In this document: one piece after another, positions 25,253-32,871 of the stretch
Layout of the letters: every line of letters starts with the position of its first letter
Numbering within the stretch: position 1 is the stretch's first letter
Assembly: GCA_964454025.1 (NCBI GenBank)
Contig: CAYVRP010000004.1
Coordinates: 1 to 64,000, forward strand
Source of the DNA: JAFGBI01 sp964454025
Lineage (GTDB): Bacteria > Myxococcota_A > Polyangia > Polyangiales > Polyangiaceae
DNA length: 64,000 bases
Direction: 5' to 3'
Position numbers and translations under genes: made by a program
Notes under the pieces: model-generated
The model's database searches: none
What the model was told of the DNA's origin: nothing
Seen by the model: the letters and a program-made list of their open reading frames with translations, nothing else

Positions 25253-27235
25253 TCAGCGTCCGCGACCGGCCAGGGCGGTGAAGGTGCGCGCGACGGCATC
25301 ACCGCCACGCGCCGGGCGCGGCGTGCTGAGCGTCGGCGCGGACCCCCGCGGGCGTCGCGCTGCCCCCTCCGTCAGCCGGGGCCGGGCTGGCGCGGGGACC
25401 GGGCTGTGATTCAGGTCCACGAAGGCGGCCAGACCCTCGGCCACCGCAGCGGCACCCGACCCCTGGGTGGCGAAGCGCGCGACCAGATCGTCCACATCGC
25501 TGGCGACCGGGGCGAACCCCCCCGTGGCGGGCCGCACCCGCCAGGACGATCGGGAGCGCAGCACCTGCGGGGTCGACTCGGCGTCCGCCTGATGCTCCGC
25601 CGCGCCCAGCGCGGGCACCTCGTCATCGACCTCGGCCGTCACCACGCCAGGGAGCGGCAACACCACCTGCGAGGCGACCCAACCGATGGACTCCTCCTCG
25701 CCCGCGATCCCACCGGGCGCCTCCGGAGCGAGCATCCGCGGCGACACCGGAGGCTCGCCGGCGCCCCTTCCGCCGCCCACCGGCGACTCGGCGCCATGAG
25801 CTGGCACCGCCGCCGCGGCGGGCACGCAGCTCTCGTCCCAGCGTCCGTCCAGCGCGGCGAGCCACACCTCTACCTCGGTCAGTGCCGAGCCTCGGCGGGG
25901 CTCGTGCAGGGTGACGTGACTCGCGCCGCCCCGCTCAGCGCGCGTCACGAACGGCCAGGGCTCGGCGCCTGCCGCAGGGGGCAGCGCCGGCGCGGACCAG
26001 TCACTACCGGCGCCGAGGCCGCCGGAGACGTCGTGCGAGCGCTCGACGCGACCCGCCCTGTCCACGCCCGAGCTGGGAGCGCCTGCGGATGCGTCCCCTT
26101 TCCCGTCGATCTCGGGCACCTCGGGCGCCGGGGCCTCCGCCCTGGCCGGCACGGGCTCAGGATCGGAAGTCTCACCGGCCAGGCCGGGGGACGACGCACC
26201 GCCGCGCCGCTCGTGAAGCCCCCTCGCCTCCGCGCTCCCGCCCGCAGGGGCGACCCTACCAGCGTCGGGCTCATTGCGCCGCGCTCGGATCGGCATCGGC
26301 ACGGTGATCTCCTCCGCCGGAGCGACCGGAGGCGCCTCGACGGCGACCGGGGCGTTCGGCCCCGCTGCCGTCACCGGACGCGCTGGCGCGAGCGCCGGTA
26401 GCGGCTCCGTGCTCTCGTTGGCTCTCGAGCTCGGTGTCGCCGCCGCGCCCGCGTTCCGCGCACCATCCGCCGACAAGTGAGGACGATCCGGCCGCGCGAG
26501 GCCGACGGTGCGCTGGGGGAGGATCTCTCCCTCCTCGTCGAGCATCGCCATCGGCACTCGGTCCGTCACGTCGTCGAGCCGCGCCGCCACCGCTCCGCCT
26601 TCGGTCGAATCGACCGCCGCGGGGCCAACCGGCAGCGACGGCATGGGATCCTGGCGCGCGCAGGCGACGGGCGCCTCCCCCGCGCCGGCCACCGCGGGAA
26701 GCGGCGGCGACTCCGCCCGTGGCGCCTCCGCCGCAGCGGCGGGTTCGACGATCGATGGCCTCGCCTCCCACACTGCCTCCGCGACCGACCGCGCCCACTG
26801 GACGGCAGGGATCGGGATCCCGGCCGCGAGCGCGCGAACCGTCTCCCTGTGGAGGCGCGCCAACGCCCGGCGCCCGGCGGCTCGATTCACCGGCACCAGA
26901 GCCACCTCCAGCTCGTGCACCAGCGCGGCGAGGTTGCCGCGCGCAGGGCGAACCCCGACGCGCGCCAGGCCCGGGGCCGTGCCCCGGGTCAGTCCGAGCA
27001 GCGAGTGCAGCAGCAGGCGCAGCGCCTGCTCGTTCACCGCCTCGCTCGTCGCCTCGCCGCCGTCGAGACGTAGCCCCCCCTCCGGCAGCAGCTCGATCGC
27101 GGTGGCGGTCAAGCGGCGGGGGAGGTGTACGACCTGGTCGGCGAGCGCCAGGACCACGGACCCAGCCGTCTCGGCAACGACCGAAGCCTGCCGTGCCCGC
27201 CCGGCTGCCAGCACATCCAGCAGAGTGACCGTCAT
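25253..27235 (-). CDS. Large Pro/Ala-rich protein of unknown function
   Basis: 660 aa. The N-terminal 165 residues look folded (MTVTLLDVLAAGRARQASVV, then LLPEGGLRLDGGEATSEAVN, then a helical part). The middle (about 170-560) is low-complexity Pro/Ala/Glu sequence and probably disordered. A C-terminal part includes WLAALDGRW and DVDDLVARFATQGSGAAAVA, with a basic Arg/Pro tail. I do not recognise a named domain. The ATG at 27235 was chosen because the conserved-looking segment starts there. It diverges from the zinc-ribbon membrane gene across 140 bp. Confidence 0.6.
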   Translation of the reverse strand: MTVTLLDVLAAGRARQASVVAETAGSVVLALADQVVHLPRRLTATAIELLPEGGLRLDGGEATSEAVNEQALRLLLHSLLGLTRGTAPGLARVGVRPARGNLAALVHELEVALVPVNRAAGRRALARLHRETVRALAAGIPIPAVQWARSVAEAVWEARPSIVEPAAAAEAPRAESPPLPAVAGAGEAPVACARQDPMPSLPVGPAAVDSTEGGAVAARLDDVTDRVPMAMLDEEGEILPQRTVGLARPDRPHLSADGARNAGAAATPSSRANESTEPLPALAPARPVTAAGPNAPVAVEAPPVAPAEEITVPMPIRARRNEPDAGRVAPAGGSAEARGLHERRGGASSPGLAGETSDPEPVPARAEAPAPEVPEIDGKGDASAGAPSSGVDRAGRVERSHDVSGGLGAGSDWSAPALPPAAGAEPWPFVTRAERGGASHVTLHEPRRGSALTEVEVWLAALDGRWDESCVPAAAAVPAHGAESPVGGGRGAGEPPVSPRMLAPEAPGGIAGEEESIGWVASQVVLPLPGVVTAEVDDEVPALGAAEHQADAESTPQVLRSRSSWRVRPATGGFAPVASDVDDLVARFATQGSGAAAVAEGLAAFVDLNHSPVPAPARPRLTEGAARRPRGSAPTLSTPRPARGGDAVARTFTALAGRGR

Positions 27236-27362
27236 TCGCCTCCCTGCTCCCATACCGGAGGCGGGACATGCGGGACAAACACCTGGCGCGCGGCGGCACG
27301 AAACCGCGACCGCCGCCGCCCTACGGGGGCTCGATCCACTCTCGCGGCCGTGCAGGCCGGGG

Positions 27363-27368
27363 TATAGT
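27363..27368 (+). promoter_or_regulatory. -10-like element before the zinc-ribbon gene
   Basis: TATAGT stands out in GC-rich sequence 8 bp before ATG 27376. No good -35 is seen 17 nt upstream. If used, the transcript would be leaderless or nearly so. Confidence 0.25.
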
Positions 27369-27375
27369 GCCCGCG

Positions 27376-29502
27376 ATGGTCACGTGCCCGATCTGCGGGA
27401 CCCGCAGCCGAGACGGGAGCGCGAATTGCGCAGCCTGCGGCAACCAGCTTCCCGTCTCCGGCCCCAGTGCGGTCGAGGCGGGTTCGGGCAGGCCTACACC
27501 GACCTCGGAACGCTCCCCGCCCCGCGCCCCCCCCCGGCAGCCCATCGTCCGCGTGAGCGGAAGCGGCAACGCCGCCACCGTGGAGGCAGGCTCGAAACCA
27601 CGCCCGGACCGGATGAAGCAGACCATGCTCGGCGTCGCCCCGGCTCCCAACCCGCCGGCGCCACCACGACCTGGTTCTGCGGCCCGGCCCGCCACGCTGC
27701 AGGCCCGCCGGACGATGCTCGGCGTCGCCCCGGCCCCCAACGCGCCGGGGCCGCCGCGCCCGACTCGCAGCAGCAACCCTCCCCCAGAGGTGTCGGAGGT
27801 GCCACCGGGCTCCGTCGTTCCATCGACGGTTGCCTCGCCGGGGGTTCCGCCGGGCGCCGGCGACCCGAACGCGCGGCCACGTCCTGACGCGCCGGCCTGG
27901 CGGGCGCCCGCGGCGGTCACCTTCGATCCTTCCGAGCAGCAACCGGAGGAGATCGTTCCCCGGGTGACGATGGCGGTCGGCACCAGCGTGCCGCCACCCG
28001 GAGCGGCGGATGGCGGCCAGGTGCTCGCGGCGCCAGAGCTCCCGGCGCCGGCCCCGTCCCCCTTCCCGGCCGCAGCGCGGGAGGTGGCTCCACCGCGCGA
28101 CCTGCTGCCACGGACCACCGCGCCGGGGGAGGCGAACCCCGGGAACGGCCTGCGACCGTGGGTTGTGCCCGGTGGGGCGGACGGCCCCCAGGGGCGTCGA
28201 GGCCGGTCTGAGCGGCCGCGGGGGACGGAGCCTCCCCCCCCGACGCCGAAGTCGCCAAGTCAGGCGCCGACGCTGATCAGCGCCACCTCCTCCAAGCACG
28301 CAGGCCGCGGGCGAGTGTGGTGGTTCGCCTGGGCGCTCGGCGCGGCGCTCCTCGTGCCCGTCGTCGCCGGAGGCGCGCTCGCGCTTTGGCTCCGCGGTCG
28401 ACATCCGGTGCGGGCCGAGGTCGCGGTCGACCCCGGAGGTGCGGAGGTACTGCTCCTGCAATGCGCGCGCTGCGTCGACGGCACGATCGCCCGGGTCGGC
28501 GGCGCCACGAGCCACTTCCACGCACACCAGGCGTCCGTCGCGCTGCGGGATCGGCTCGCGGTCGGTGACAACGAGCTCGCCCTGACTCTCACTCGACCAG
28601 ACGGGACGACGGAGCACGTCCGGCTGGTGGTTCCGGTGGATTTCCGCATCGAGCCCGACCCTTCCGGCCTCGCCGCCTCTCCTCCCGCCTTGCGCGTGAA
28701 GGTCGACGCAGCCCCCGGTGCCGCAGTCGTCGTCAATGGGGCACCGCTAGCCATCGGCCCCGATGGGCGCGGGGTGGCAGAAGTCGGCGTGCTCTCGGAG
28801 CTCACTGGACCGTCACCCAACCCCGCGACCCTCGACAAGAACATCCCCTACACGGTCACTCCGCAACGCGCCGCACCGGCCAGCGGCGAGCTCCGGTTCC
28901 AGATGCCGATCACGACGCTCGTGGTCGAGGCGCCGGGAGAGAGCGTCGTGCTCGAAGGACCCCACTTCTGGCTCACGGGGCGCACCCGACGCGGCGGGGT
29001 GGTGTCGGTCGGTGGCCGTCCGATCACAGTCGACGAGTCCGGCGGCTTCGTGCAGCTGATGAGCGTGTCGGCGGAGGGAGAAACCACCATCTTCGTCCGG
29101 GCCGATGCGGTCGGCCACGCCCCACGTCTGGTGCCCCTGCGCGTGCGCCGAGTGCACAGCCTGCGGGCGGAGGCGGCGCGGCTGGACGGCCAGGTCACGC
29201 GATCCTACGCCGAACTGCGCGGAAGGCTCGCTTCCGGAAGGAGCGCCGCGGTAGGGCTCGCCGCGACGATCCTCGAGGCGCAGACCTCGGGCCATCGCAC
29301 CACCATCCTGGTCGAGATCGGCGAGGGCTGCGCGACGGCGCCCTGCCTGGCGGTGGTCGTCCATGGCGCACGCGTCGACCCCCTTCGGGGCGAGGTCTGG
29401 CGCGTCTACGGTCGGGCCGAGCGTACCGCCAAGTGGCCAGAACGGTCCGGCGAGCTCCCGCGGATCGACGCGGATTTCCTGCTGCCCCCGCAAGTGCCAT
29501 GA
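27376..29502 (+). CDS. Zinc-ribbon, single-pass membrane protein with TMLGVAP repeats
   Basis: 708 aa. Residues 4-22 form a four-Cys zinc ribbon (CPICGTRSRDGSANCAACGN). About 30-310 is Pro-rich and disordered, with two copies of a TMLGVAPAPN motif 30 residues apart (near 83 and 113). A transmembrane helix spans about 314-337. The remaining 370 residues are beta-rich and outside the membrane; two CxxC-like pairs occur there (CARC and CATAPC). The zinc ribbon would face the cytoplasm. The stop overlaps the next gene's ATG. I know no function for it; similar zinc-ribbon/TM proteins abound in myxobacteria. Confidence 0.68.
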   Translation: MVTCPICGTRSRDGSANCAACGNQLPVSGPSAVEAGSGRPTPTSERSPPRAPPRQPIVRVSGSGNAATVEAGSKPRPDRMKQTMLGVAPAPNPPAPPRPGSAARPATLQARRTMLGVAPAPNAPGPPRPTRSSNPPPEVSEVPPGSVVPSTVASPGVPPGAGDPNARPRPDAPAWRAPAAVTFDPSEQQPEEIVPRVTMAVGTSVPPPGAADGGQVLAAPELPAPAPSPFPAAAREVAPPRDLLPRTTAPGEANPGNGLRPWVVPGGADGPQGRRGRSERPRGTEPPPPTPKSPSQAPTLISATSSKHAGRGRVWWFAWALGAALLVPVVAGGALALWLRGRHPVRAEVAVDPGGAEVLLLQCARCVDGTIARVGGATSHFHAHQASVALRDRLAVGDNELALTLTRPDGTTEHVRLVVPVDFRIEPDPSGLAASPPALRVKVDAAPGAAVVVNGAPLAIGPDGRGVAEVGVLSELTGPSPNPATLDKNIPYTVTPQRAAPASGELRFQMPITTLVVEAPGESVVLEGPHFWLTGRTRRGGVVSVGGRPITVDESGGFVQLMSVSAEGETTIFVRADAVGHAPRLVPLRVRRVHSLRAEAARLDGQVTRSYAELRGRLASGRSAAVGLAATILEAQTSGHRTTILVEIGEGCATAPCLAVVVHGARVDPLRGEVWRVYGRAERTAKWPERSGELPRIDADFLLPPQVP
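27621..27748 (+). repeat. Two in-frame copies of a 38-bp unit, 90 bp apart
   Basis: 27621-27658 and 27711-27748 are almost identical, differing at a few positions. Both encode TMLGVAPAPN plus the following Pro. The spacing is exactly 90 bp, keeping the frame, so this is a duplicated coding segment within the linker of the zinc-ribbon protein. Confidence 0.7.
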
Positions 29503-30764
29503 AACCCGCACCACCGCACGCCTTGCGGCGCGCGCGCGCCGGCCGCTCCAGGTGGGGACGCCACGGCGGAGCGGCCCTGGCCGTCGCCGGAGCCTGCGCC
29601 GCCGTGAGCGTGACCGCCGACGCTCGCCCGCGGGATCCGACGCTGCCCCAGGTGCTCTTCGGGGCGGGCGCGGAGCCGCAGGCAACCCTGCGCGCCCCGG
29701 TGGCACCCGAGCTCCCGGACCAGCTCGAGCTGCGGTGGCAGACCCGGGTGCCCGGCTCGATCGTGCAAGCGCCGCTCGTCACGGCGGCCGGTACGCTCCT
29801 GGTGGCGTCCACGGCCGGGGTCACCGAACTCGACGGAAGCGGTGCCCGCATCTACACGCGCGCGCTCGGCAGCGCCACCCCGGTCACCGCCCCCGCGGTC
29901 GCTCTGGACGGATCGCGGCTCGTCGTCAACTCGAGCGCCGAGCTCGTGGTGCTCACTCCCGCCGGCGTGCCGAGCGCGAGGCACCGCCTGCCGATCGACC
30001 CGCGCTCGGTGCACCCTACCCTGGTCGTTACGGCGACCGGAACGGTCCTGCTGGGCGCCGCCGACGGCGTGCTCGAGGTCACCCTCGAGGGCGACGTCTT
30101 GGTCCGCGTTCCGCTCCAAGAGATGCCCGTCTTCCTGCTCGACCTCGGCCCGCGACGCCTCGTGGTGACCGCCTCGGGTGACGTGCTCGAGTGGCGGTTG
30201 CCGGGTCCCCCCCGCCGGGTCGCGAGCTTCGGCGGCGACGTACACGGACGAGTCGCCGTCGCGCCCGGCGGGGAGCTGGTCGCCGTCGTCGATCAGAACC
30301 GCCTGGTGTCGCTCGACCCGGCCGACGGGACCCAGCGGGTGCGCCTGGTCGCGTCCGGCTTCAGTCTCCCGGCACCGCCTGCGCTCACGAGCAGTGGGGA
30401 AACCCGGCTGCTGACGTCGACGGGTCAGCTCCTCGGCCATGATCCCCGTGGCCGGGAGCTGCAGCGTGCCTTCCTCGGTGGAGTCCCTCGAGGGCCGCGG
30501 GACCCTTCGCCAGCGCCCGAACCGTCGGCCATCCCCGCCCCGCTCGCCGACGACGCTGGGCGGGTGGTCGTGGCCTGGCCCGACCACCCGCTCTCGGTGA
30601 TCGACCCCGAGGGCCGCACGAGGACTTCGACGGAGGGAACCGTCTGCGCTCAACCTGTGGCGCTGCTCGCACTGCCTCCGCGAGCGGTCGTTTCGGTCTG
30701 CGTTTCCGGGGTCGTGACCTGCTTCGGAGCTCGACGCCCGCCGCGGGCGGGGCCTGGCGAGTGA
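29499..30764 (+). CDS. PQQ-like beta-propeller exported protein
   Basis: 421 aa. A twin-Arg-containing, positively charged N-terminus precedes a moderately hydrophobic segment (GAALAVAGACAAVSVTADA). Then come repeated beta-blades of the form TAAGTLLVASTAGVTELDG, TATGTVLLGAADGVLEVTL and APGGELVAVVDQNRLVSLDP, as in PQQ-binding-like propellers (YVTN/BamB type). There is no sign of dehydrogenase active-site residues, so a binding or scaffold role is more likely. It overlaps the zinc-ribbon gene by 4 bp (ATGA), which argues that the two work together at the envelope. Confidence 0.7.
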   Translation: MKPAPPHALRRARAGRSRWGRHGGAALAVAGACAAVSVTADARPRDPTLPQVLFGAGAEPQATLRAPVAPELPDQLELRWQTRVPGSIVQAPLVTAAGTLLVASTAGVTELDGSGARIYTRALGSATPVTAPAVALDGSRLVVNSSAELVVLTPAGVPSARHRLPIDPRSVHPTLVVTATGTVLLGAADGVLEVTLEGDVLVRVPLQEMPVFLLDLGPRRLVVTASGDVLEWRLPGPPRRVASFGGDVHGRVAVAPGGELVAVVDQNRLVSLDPADGTQRVRLVASGFSLPAPPALTSSGETRLLTSTGQLLGHDPRGRELQRAFLGGVPRGPRDPSPAPEPSAIPAPLADDAGRVVVAWPDHPLSVIDPEGRTRTSTEGTVCAQPVALLALPPRAVVSVCVSGVVTCFGARRPPRAGPGE

Positions 30765-30829
30765 CCCGCCCGCGACTATACTCCCCATCGCCTCCTCGAG
30801 CCGAGCCCGAACGAGGCCGGAGAAGATCG

Positions 30830-31153
30830 ATGATTTCGCTCACCCCGCTCGCCGCGGACAAGGTCAAGGAGATTGCTGCAGCCGAAGGCCTGCAAGGTCA
30901 GGGGCTGCGGTTGCGCGTCATTGGCGGCGGCTGCGCGGGGTTCCAGTACGACCTCTACTTCGAGGACCAATCCACTCCGATGGACGAGTCGTTCGAGTCG
31001 TTCGGGGTGAAGCTCTTCGTGGACCCGTTGAGCTTCCAATACCTCGACGGAACCGAGATCGACTACGTCGAGAACCCGCACGGCGCAGGGTTCAAGTTCA
31101 ACAACCCCAACATCTCCGGTAGCTGCGGCTGCGGAAGCTCGTTCAACGCCTGA
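30830..31153 (+). CDS. erpA: A-type iron-sulfur cluster insertion protein ErpA
   Basis: 107 aa, the standard ErpA/IscA length. The three conserved cysteines are Cys35 (GGGCAGF), Cys99 and Cys101 (GSCGCG), which hold a 2Fe-2S or 4Fe-4S cluster for transfer to apo-proteins. ATG 30830 follows GGAGAAG, a reasonable ribosome site. No isc or suf genes adjoin. A -10-like TATACT lies at 30777-30782. ErpA is preferred over IscA because it stands alone and has the ErpA-like GFQY and GSCGCGSSF context. Confidence 0.88.
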   Translation: MISLTPLAADKVKEIAAAEGLQGQGLRLRVIGGGCAGFQYDLYFEDQSTPMDESFESFGVKLFVDPLSFQYLDGTEIDYVENPHGAGFKFNNPNISGSCGCGSSFNA

Positions 31154-31248
31154 GCAGCCCCGCAGCCGCCCGTGGCGCCGGAAGGCCGTAGGGAACAGCA
31201 GCGGGATCAGGCCGGTCAGCTGATTTGTGGAGTCGCTTCTGGTATCAC

Positions 31249-31277
31249 TTGTTACATTCCGTAACGTGATATAGTAT
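31249..31277 (+). promoter_or_regulatory. Candidate sigma70-type promoter of the rpoH leader
   Basis: TTGTTA (31249-31254) with either TATAGT (31270-31275, spacer 15) or TAGTAT (31272-31277, spacer 17). The block around 31220-31280 is strikingly AT-rich for this genome. Transcription from here would give a leader of about 170 nt before the sigma-factor start. Confidence 0.5.
31251..31265. promoter_or_regulatory. Palindrome GTTAC-N5-GTAAC in the rpoH promoter (operator-like, copy 1)
   Basis: A perfect 5-bp inverted repeat spaced by 5 bp, lying between and overlapping the -35 and -10 candidates. A dimeric regulator bound here would block or alter RNA polymerase access. A related copy lies just before the start codon at 31446-31460. 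Confidence 0.45.
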
Positions 31278-31332
31278 AGCTCCACAAGCCGCCCTTGGGC
31301 CTTCGGTTCCCGCTGTCCCCACGCAGCGGAAA

Positions 31333-31373
31333 CAGCCATGCGCCCGGGAACCCAGGGTACGGCTGACTTTTTT
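31333..31373 (+). terminator. Terminator-like hairpin with T6 in the rpoH leader
   Basis: CAGCC (31333-31337) pairs with GGCTG (31361-31365). An inner CCC/GGG (31343-31345 with 31355-31357) extends the stem, and six T's follow at 31368-31373. It could end the erpA transcript or, since the best promoter is upstream, act as an attenuator in the rpoH leader. The stem is interrupted, so strength is uncertain. Confidence 0.4.
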
Positions 31374-31445
31374 GGCTAGGTCCGCCCAAGTGGCCGTATC
31401 GAACCGGACGTTAGCCGGAAGGAAACCAGGAAGAAACAATATACC

Positions 31446-31460
31446 GTTACGTATGGTAAT
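31446..31460. promoter_or_regulatory. Near-palindrome GTTAC-N5-GTAAT at the rpoH start (copy 2)
   Basis: It matches the first palindrome in both half-sites but one base, and ends two bases before ATG 31462. It may be a second operator or, in RNA, a small hairpin around the translation start. No Shine-Dalgarno sequence is found at normal distance; the nearest AGGAAG (about 31428-31433) is roughly 28 nt upstream. Confidence 0.4.
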
Positions 31461-31461
31461 C

Positions 31462-32346
31462 ATGGCACGCGAGATCGATCCCTCCCTCTCTCGATACATC
31501 ACGATGACCCAGCAGGCGGCTCAACTCACTCGCGAGGACGAGCTCGAGCTGTCTCGGCGGTGGTGTAACGAGCAGGACCCGCGGGCGGCGGAAGAGCTCG
31601 TTCGTGCCCACCTGCGCTACGTGGTGGCGATCGCCCTCAAGTACCGTCGCTACGGACTGCCGCTAGCGGAGCTCATCGCCGAGGGCAACTTCGGGGTGGT
31701 CCATGCGCTCCGGAAGTTCGAACCCGAGCGAGGCAACCGCTTCGTGACCTACGCCGCCTACTGGATTCGCGCCTATATCCTCAACTACATCATCCGTTCC
31801 TGGAGCCTGGTCGGGGTGGGTTCGGGGGCGCTGCGCTCGAAGATGTTCTTCAAGCTGCGGCGCGAGCGGGTGCGCGTCACCAACCTCGTCGGCGAGGGCG
31901 ACGAGGCGGACGAACTGCTGGCGCAGCGCTGCGGCATGAACCGGACCCAGGTGGTGCGGATGATGCGGCGCCTGGAGGCCCGGGATGTATCGCTCGACGC
32001 CAAGGTCTTCGACGACTCGATGACCTCGCTCGTCGACACGATCCCGTCCGCGACCAGCGACCAGGAGTCGGCCTACGTGGACGGGGAGGTTCGCGAACAG
32101 GTGACCGACGCGGTGCGCTGCGCCATCGGGGTTCTCGCCCCGCGTGAGAGGTACATCGTCCATAACCGCATGATGGCCGATGGCGAAGAGGAACTCTCCC
32201 TGGCCGAGATCGGGCGACGGCTGGGGGTTTCCCGGGAGCGCGCCCGGCAGCTCGAGGCCCGGGCCAAGCGCAAGCTGAGAGCACGCATCACCGAGCTGTG
32301 CCGCGACCGCGGCGGGAGCTGGCTGGATGAGAACCAGGCTGCCTGA
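31462..32346 (+). CDS. rpoH: RpoH-type (sigma-32) RNA polymerase sigma factor
   Basis: 294 aa from ATG 31462 (ATG 31453 is in frame and possible). Region 2 reads LVRAHLRYVVAIALKYRRYG, then FEPERGNRFVTYAAYWIRAY. An RpoH-box-like stretch LRSKMFFKLRRERVRV follows, and region 4.2 is LAEIGRRLGVSRERARQLEA. Region 1.1 is absent, as expected for heat-shock sigma factors, which direct transcription of chaperone and protease genes. Its target class is inferred from family; myxobacteria have several RpoD/RpoH-like paralogues. The leader contains palindromes and a terminator-like hairpin. Confidence 0.82.
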   Translation: MAREIDPSLSRYITMTQQAAQLTREDELELSRRWCNEQDPRAAEELVRAHLRYVVAIALKYRRYGLPLAELIAEGNFGVVHALRKFEPERGNRFVTYAAYWIRAYILNYIIRSWSLVGVGSGALRSKMFFKLRRERVRVTNLVGEGDEADELLAQRCGMNRTQVVRMMRRLEARDVSLDAKVFDDSMTSLVDTIPSATSDQESAYVDGEVREQVTDAVRCAIGVLAPRERYIVHNRMMADGEEELSLAEIGRRLGVSRERARQLEARAKRKLRARITELCRDRGGSWLDENQAA

Positions 32347-32411
32347 CCGAGTGGGGATCGCACCCCCTCCGCGGCCTGGCCGCTGCGACCTGTCGTGGTA
32401 GGATGCCCGGC

Positions 32412-32791
32412 GTCGAGGTTGGCCAGGCGTTCGCTCGGATCGTCAGATCCGGGAGGAAAGTCCGGGCTCCACAGGGCAAGGTGCCGGGTAACACCCGGTG
32501 GGGGTGACCCCGAGGACAGTGCAACAGAGAACAGACCGCCCGCCTCCCTTCGGGGACGCGGGTCAGGGTGAAATGGCGGTGTAAGAGACCACCACCCGCT
32601 CGGTGACGAGCGGGGTAGTGCAAACCCCACCCGGAGCAAGGCCGAGTATAGGGACGTTTGAGGACGGCCCGTCCAAGTCCCAGGGTTGGCCGCTCGAGGC
32701 TCGCGGTAACGCGGGTCCCAGAGGAATGATCGCCGCGCGACGCCGGGCGACCGGCATCGCGAACAGAACCCGGCTTATGGGTGACCTCGAC
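32412..32791 (+). ncRNA. rnpB: RNase P RNA (type A)
   Basis: The catalytic RNA of tRNA 5' processing. Conserved blocks are present in order: GGAGGAAAGTCCGGGCTCC near 32452-32470, AGTGCAACAGAGA near 32518-32530, AGGGTGAAAT, ACCCGGAGCAAGGCC near 32629-32643, and the universal CAGAACCCGGCTTAT near 32764-32778. P1 is formed by GTCGAGGT (32412-32419) with ACCTCGAC (32784-32791). A -10-like TAGGAT at 32399-32404 sits at the right distance for a start near 32411, and a terminator follows directly. Confidence 0.96.
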
Positions 32792-32821
32792 CACGCCGAC
32801 CTCCGGTCGGCGTGCTTTTTT
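32792..32821 (+). terminator. Intrinsic terminator of rnpB
   Basis: A perfect 9-bp stem CACGCCGAC/GTCGGCGTG (32792-32800 with 32806-32814) with a 5-nt loop, followed by C and six T's. It begins at the base after the RNase P RNA ends. Confidence 0.9.
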
Positions 32822-32871
32822 CGGGCTCGGACCGCGCCAGCGGAGCGCTCCTCCGACCGGGACGAAACCGG

